Positions 61,912-64,000 of a DNA stretch of 64,000 nt are shown in pieces. Origin of the DNA: Camillea tinctor (taxonomy: Eukaryota; Ascomycota; Sordariomycetes; Xylariales; Xylariaceae); the NCBI GenBank assembly GCA_022578605.1, contig MU394077.1:248001-312000 (forward strand), in the 5' to 3' direction. Each line of letters begins with the position of its first letter. Position 1 is the first letter of the stretch. The notes beneath the pieces were generated by a model. It did not search any database. It saw nothing but the letters and a program-made list of their open reading frames with translations, and had not been told where the DNA came from. Both the position numbers and the translations under genes were made by a program.

Positions 61912-64000
61912 ATGGCCTACAACTATCAACCTCCGATCACACAACATGAGCGGCGAGCTAGTCACCACTTGAGCCACCAAGTATCTAGCCTATCAGACAA
62001 CCCGTATGACGACGCATCTTCCTACCTCAGGGGTCGAGAGTCCCTTGTGTCGCTCCAGTCCACATACCACGAATCCCCGCCTCTAGGCGTTGCGCCTGAA
62101 GAGGGCACATATGGAAACAGGGCTTCATGGTCTGCACCGTCGTTTATGGCACCTCGTGGGGGCCGATACCAGCCCGTATCCCCCCCGAGTACTAATACAT
62201 CGGGTTTTGGGCAATTAAGGAGCTTCCGCTCGAGAGCTCAAGCGACGATTCATGAGGATGAGAGCATCGACATGTCGCTACTCCGCGCAGCATCGCCACC
62301 TGCACGGCCCGCCTCATATCAGCCCGTAACATCACACGACGCTTCTACCCCAGCTTTTGATGTAACCTCTTTCGCAGGTCCATTGGGGGTCCAGGAAGAT
62401 CACGAATTTCTCAAGTCGCTGCAAGTACAGGAAGCTAACGGCAGGCTGACGGGTGGCTTGGGAGAAGGAAGTAAGTTCTCCTTAATTGCTCCCTATAATG
62501 GCTTGCCTAATCTAAGCCCTACGCTGAGTAACTCGGAATAAATGAACTTCTTTACTAACAAATTATATCTGCAGTGAGTCCTAACACTGTTATTAAGGGT
62601 GAACAGCTTTTAGCGAACAGTCCTTCCGTCAACCGGAGCTTCAGTCGGTCCTTTTCGATGAGAGGGGCAAGAAGGTCTAATTTAAGAACGGAATGGAGGG
62701 ATCTGGGTCAGCAAGAGGCCAATAAACGGGGTGAAGTTATCGAGGTTGTCATGGAAGAGCCGGCCGACGTCGACCTAAGTACCATGGTTGGACCAACCCC
62801 AGCTGGAATGGATCCCACCATGATACGCCATTCGCAAATGCCCGCGCCGGCGACCCAGACTCAGGTGTTCTACCCACAGCCAGACTGGAAACCTTTCTTC
62901 ATGAGATGGCCTTACCTTATAGGCATAATACTCCTATCTATCGTCCTCGCCATCTGCCAAGAAGTTCTTTACCAGAGGTCTGTTAATGAGCCCCTTATCA
63001 GTTTTCGCGACCCCACAGAAGTCGATCCTGGCTACTACTTCATCTTCAAATATGTACCGACAATCATCGCCGTCACATATGGTGTACTATGGCAGAACAC
63101 GGATTTCGAAGTCAGGCGACTGGAAGCATTCTATCAGCTATCGAAAGAGGGTGGCGCACTCGCTGCTGAGTCTTTAAACGTTGATTACGTTACCCTGTTC
63201 AACTTTATGAGACCCATGGCAGCTCTACATAGAAAACACTATGCAGTTGCTGTTTCGTCTGTGGCAACATTGCTTGCTGTTTCCTTAGTTCCTACGCTTG
63301 GGGCTGCCGTTCTAGTTCTCGGTCCTAACCAAGATGCTAGGCTACAGAATCCGGATATCGAAAAATTCGTTACTGTCAGTGCTACACTCTCCAGGATGCT
63401 GACAGCCACGTTTTTCACCATTGCAATTTTAGGATGTATCCTTTTTTACCTGTTAAATACCAGGCGTTCTGGTTTGCTAGCAGATGTGAAAGGAATCGCT
63501 GGACTGGCATCCATGGCTGTAGTAAGCCATATCATGATGGATTTCAAGGATATGGACGTAGCAAAACCCAAGGATATTCACAATAGGCTGAAACACCACC
63601 GTTATGTGTTGCGAAACTCGTCCTTAGCTCCTGATGACTCGTCTCCCGTTAGTAGCCGGGAGAGCGATCGGTATAAGGAAACACACTTATCGGAGAATCC
63701 ACATCCTCTAATGCTTCGAGCCGCTGGATGTATACCATTCATCATCTTTATACTTTTATTTCTCGCCTTTATACCTATCTTCCTATTCACGCCTGCTGGG
63801 GTAGTTACACAGAAGGCTCCTTGGGCTGTCACTGCGCTTGCTGTCTGTATCAAATTGAGCTGGGGCAGTCTAGAAACAGGTATACGTATGATGGAGCCAT
63901 ATTATATCCTGTCAAAACGCCATGCCCCGGCCAAGACACTCACTCTCGACTACACAGCCATGCCTTTCGCTATTGTAGCGTTCCGGGCTCTTCTTAATCG
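61912..64000 (+). CDS. DUF3433 multispanning membrane protein (3' end beyond window)
   Basis: Two exons seen, 61912-62470 and 62575 to the window edge (open), joined via a split ATG codon in phase; the intron has a TTTACTAACAA branch word. The ATG at 61912 has an excellent context (CAACCATGG). About 660 residues are visible and the frame is still open at 64000, so the protein is partial. The first 290 residues are polar and low-complexity, rich in Ser, Pro and Gln. Then come hydrophobic segments: WPYLIGIILLSIVLAICQEV, YYFIFKYVPTIIAVTYGVLW, HYAVAVSSVATLLAVSLVPT, MLTATFFTIAILGCILFYLL, and two near the visible end. The layout, with the VNEPLISF and LEAFYQLSKEGGA stretches, fits the fungal DUF3433 family, usually two related halves in the plasma membrane; function unknown to me. 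Nothing links it to its neighbours. Confidence 0.85.

Noticed and set aside
1..64000. CRISPR arrays, rRNA genes, prophage
   Set aside because: None seen; regularly spaced repeats here are microsatellites or 9-bp arrays in a eukaryotic genome.

Overview
This is a stretch of nuclear genome from a filamentous ascomycete (Pezizomycotina). Short GT-AG introns with CTAAC-like branch points interrupt most genes. The proteins include fungus-type ones such as a Zn2Cys6 regulator with an AflR-type domain, a multidomain NRPS, a DUF3433 membrane protein, a neutral trehalase and a mitochondrial ribosomal protein of the Mrpl20 type. A retrotransposon shows heavy C-to-T decay of the kind made by repeat-induced point mutation (RIP). 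The long intergenic tracts rich in acctaggta-like words suggest Sordariomycetes, possibly Xylariales, but that placement is only an inference.

Layout. Positions 1-6347 hold no convincing gene; they contain a poly-G tract, a 10-N assembly gap and a small TA-flanked inverted-repeat element (MITE). From 6.3 to 26.4 kb there are widely spaced genes: a Ser/Pro-rich hypothetical protein (-), mitochondrial ribosomal protein L20 (+), an F-box/Cys-rich protein (-), a membrane glycosyltransferase of family 2 (-) and a small protein with a C-terminal cysteine cluster (+). A second MITE lies at 10.7-11.1 kb. Positions 26474-33457 are a complete but heavily mutated Ty3/Gypsy LTR retrotransposon with 344-bp LTRs and a 5-bp target duplication.

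Immediately right of the transposon, 34.3-49.0 kb is a candidate secondary-metabolite cluster: cytochrome P450 (-), AflR-type regulator (-), FAD monooxygenase 1 (-), an NRPS with T-C-A-T-C domain order (-) and, divergently, FAD monooxygenase 2 (+), which carries an apparent frameshift. The likely logic is regulator, then NRPS assembly of a short peptide with possible release by its terminal C domain, then oxidative tailoring by two flavoenzymes and a P450. An exact TCG-N5-CGA site lies upstream of the P450, and a 9-bp-phased array of seven CCGA units lies in the shared NRPS/monooxygenase promoter. The product cannot be named from sequence.

From 51.6 kb the window returns to housekeeping genes: neutral trehalase (+), isocitrate lyase (+), an atypical Ras-like GTPase (-) and a DUF3433 multispanning membrane protein (+) that runs off the right edge. 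Gene models with exon coordinates were built by hand from conserved protein sequence, splice consensus and reading phase. Start codons and weak splice sites should be confirmed with RNA-seq.
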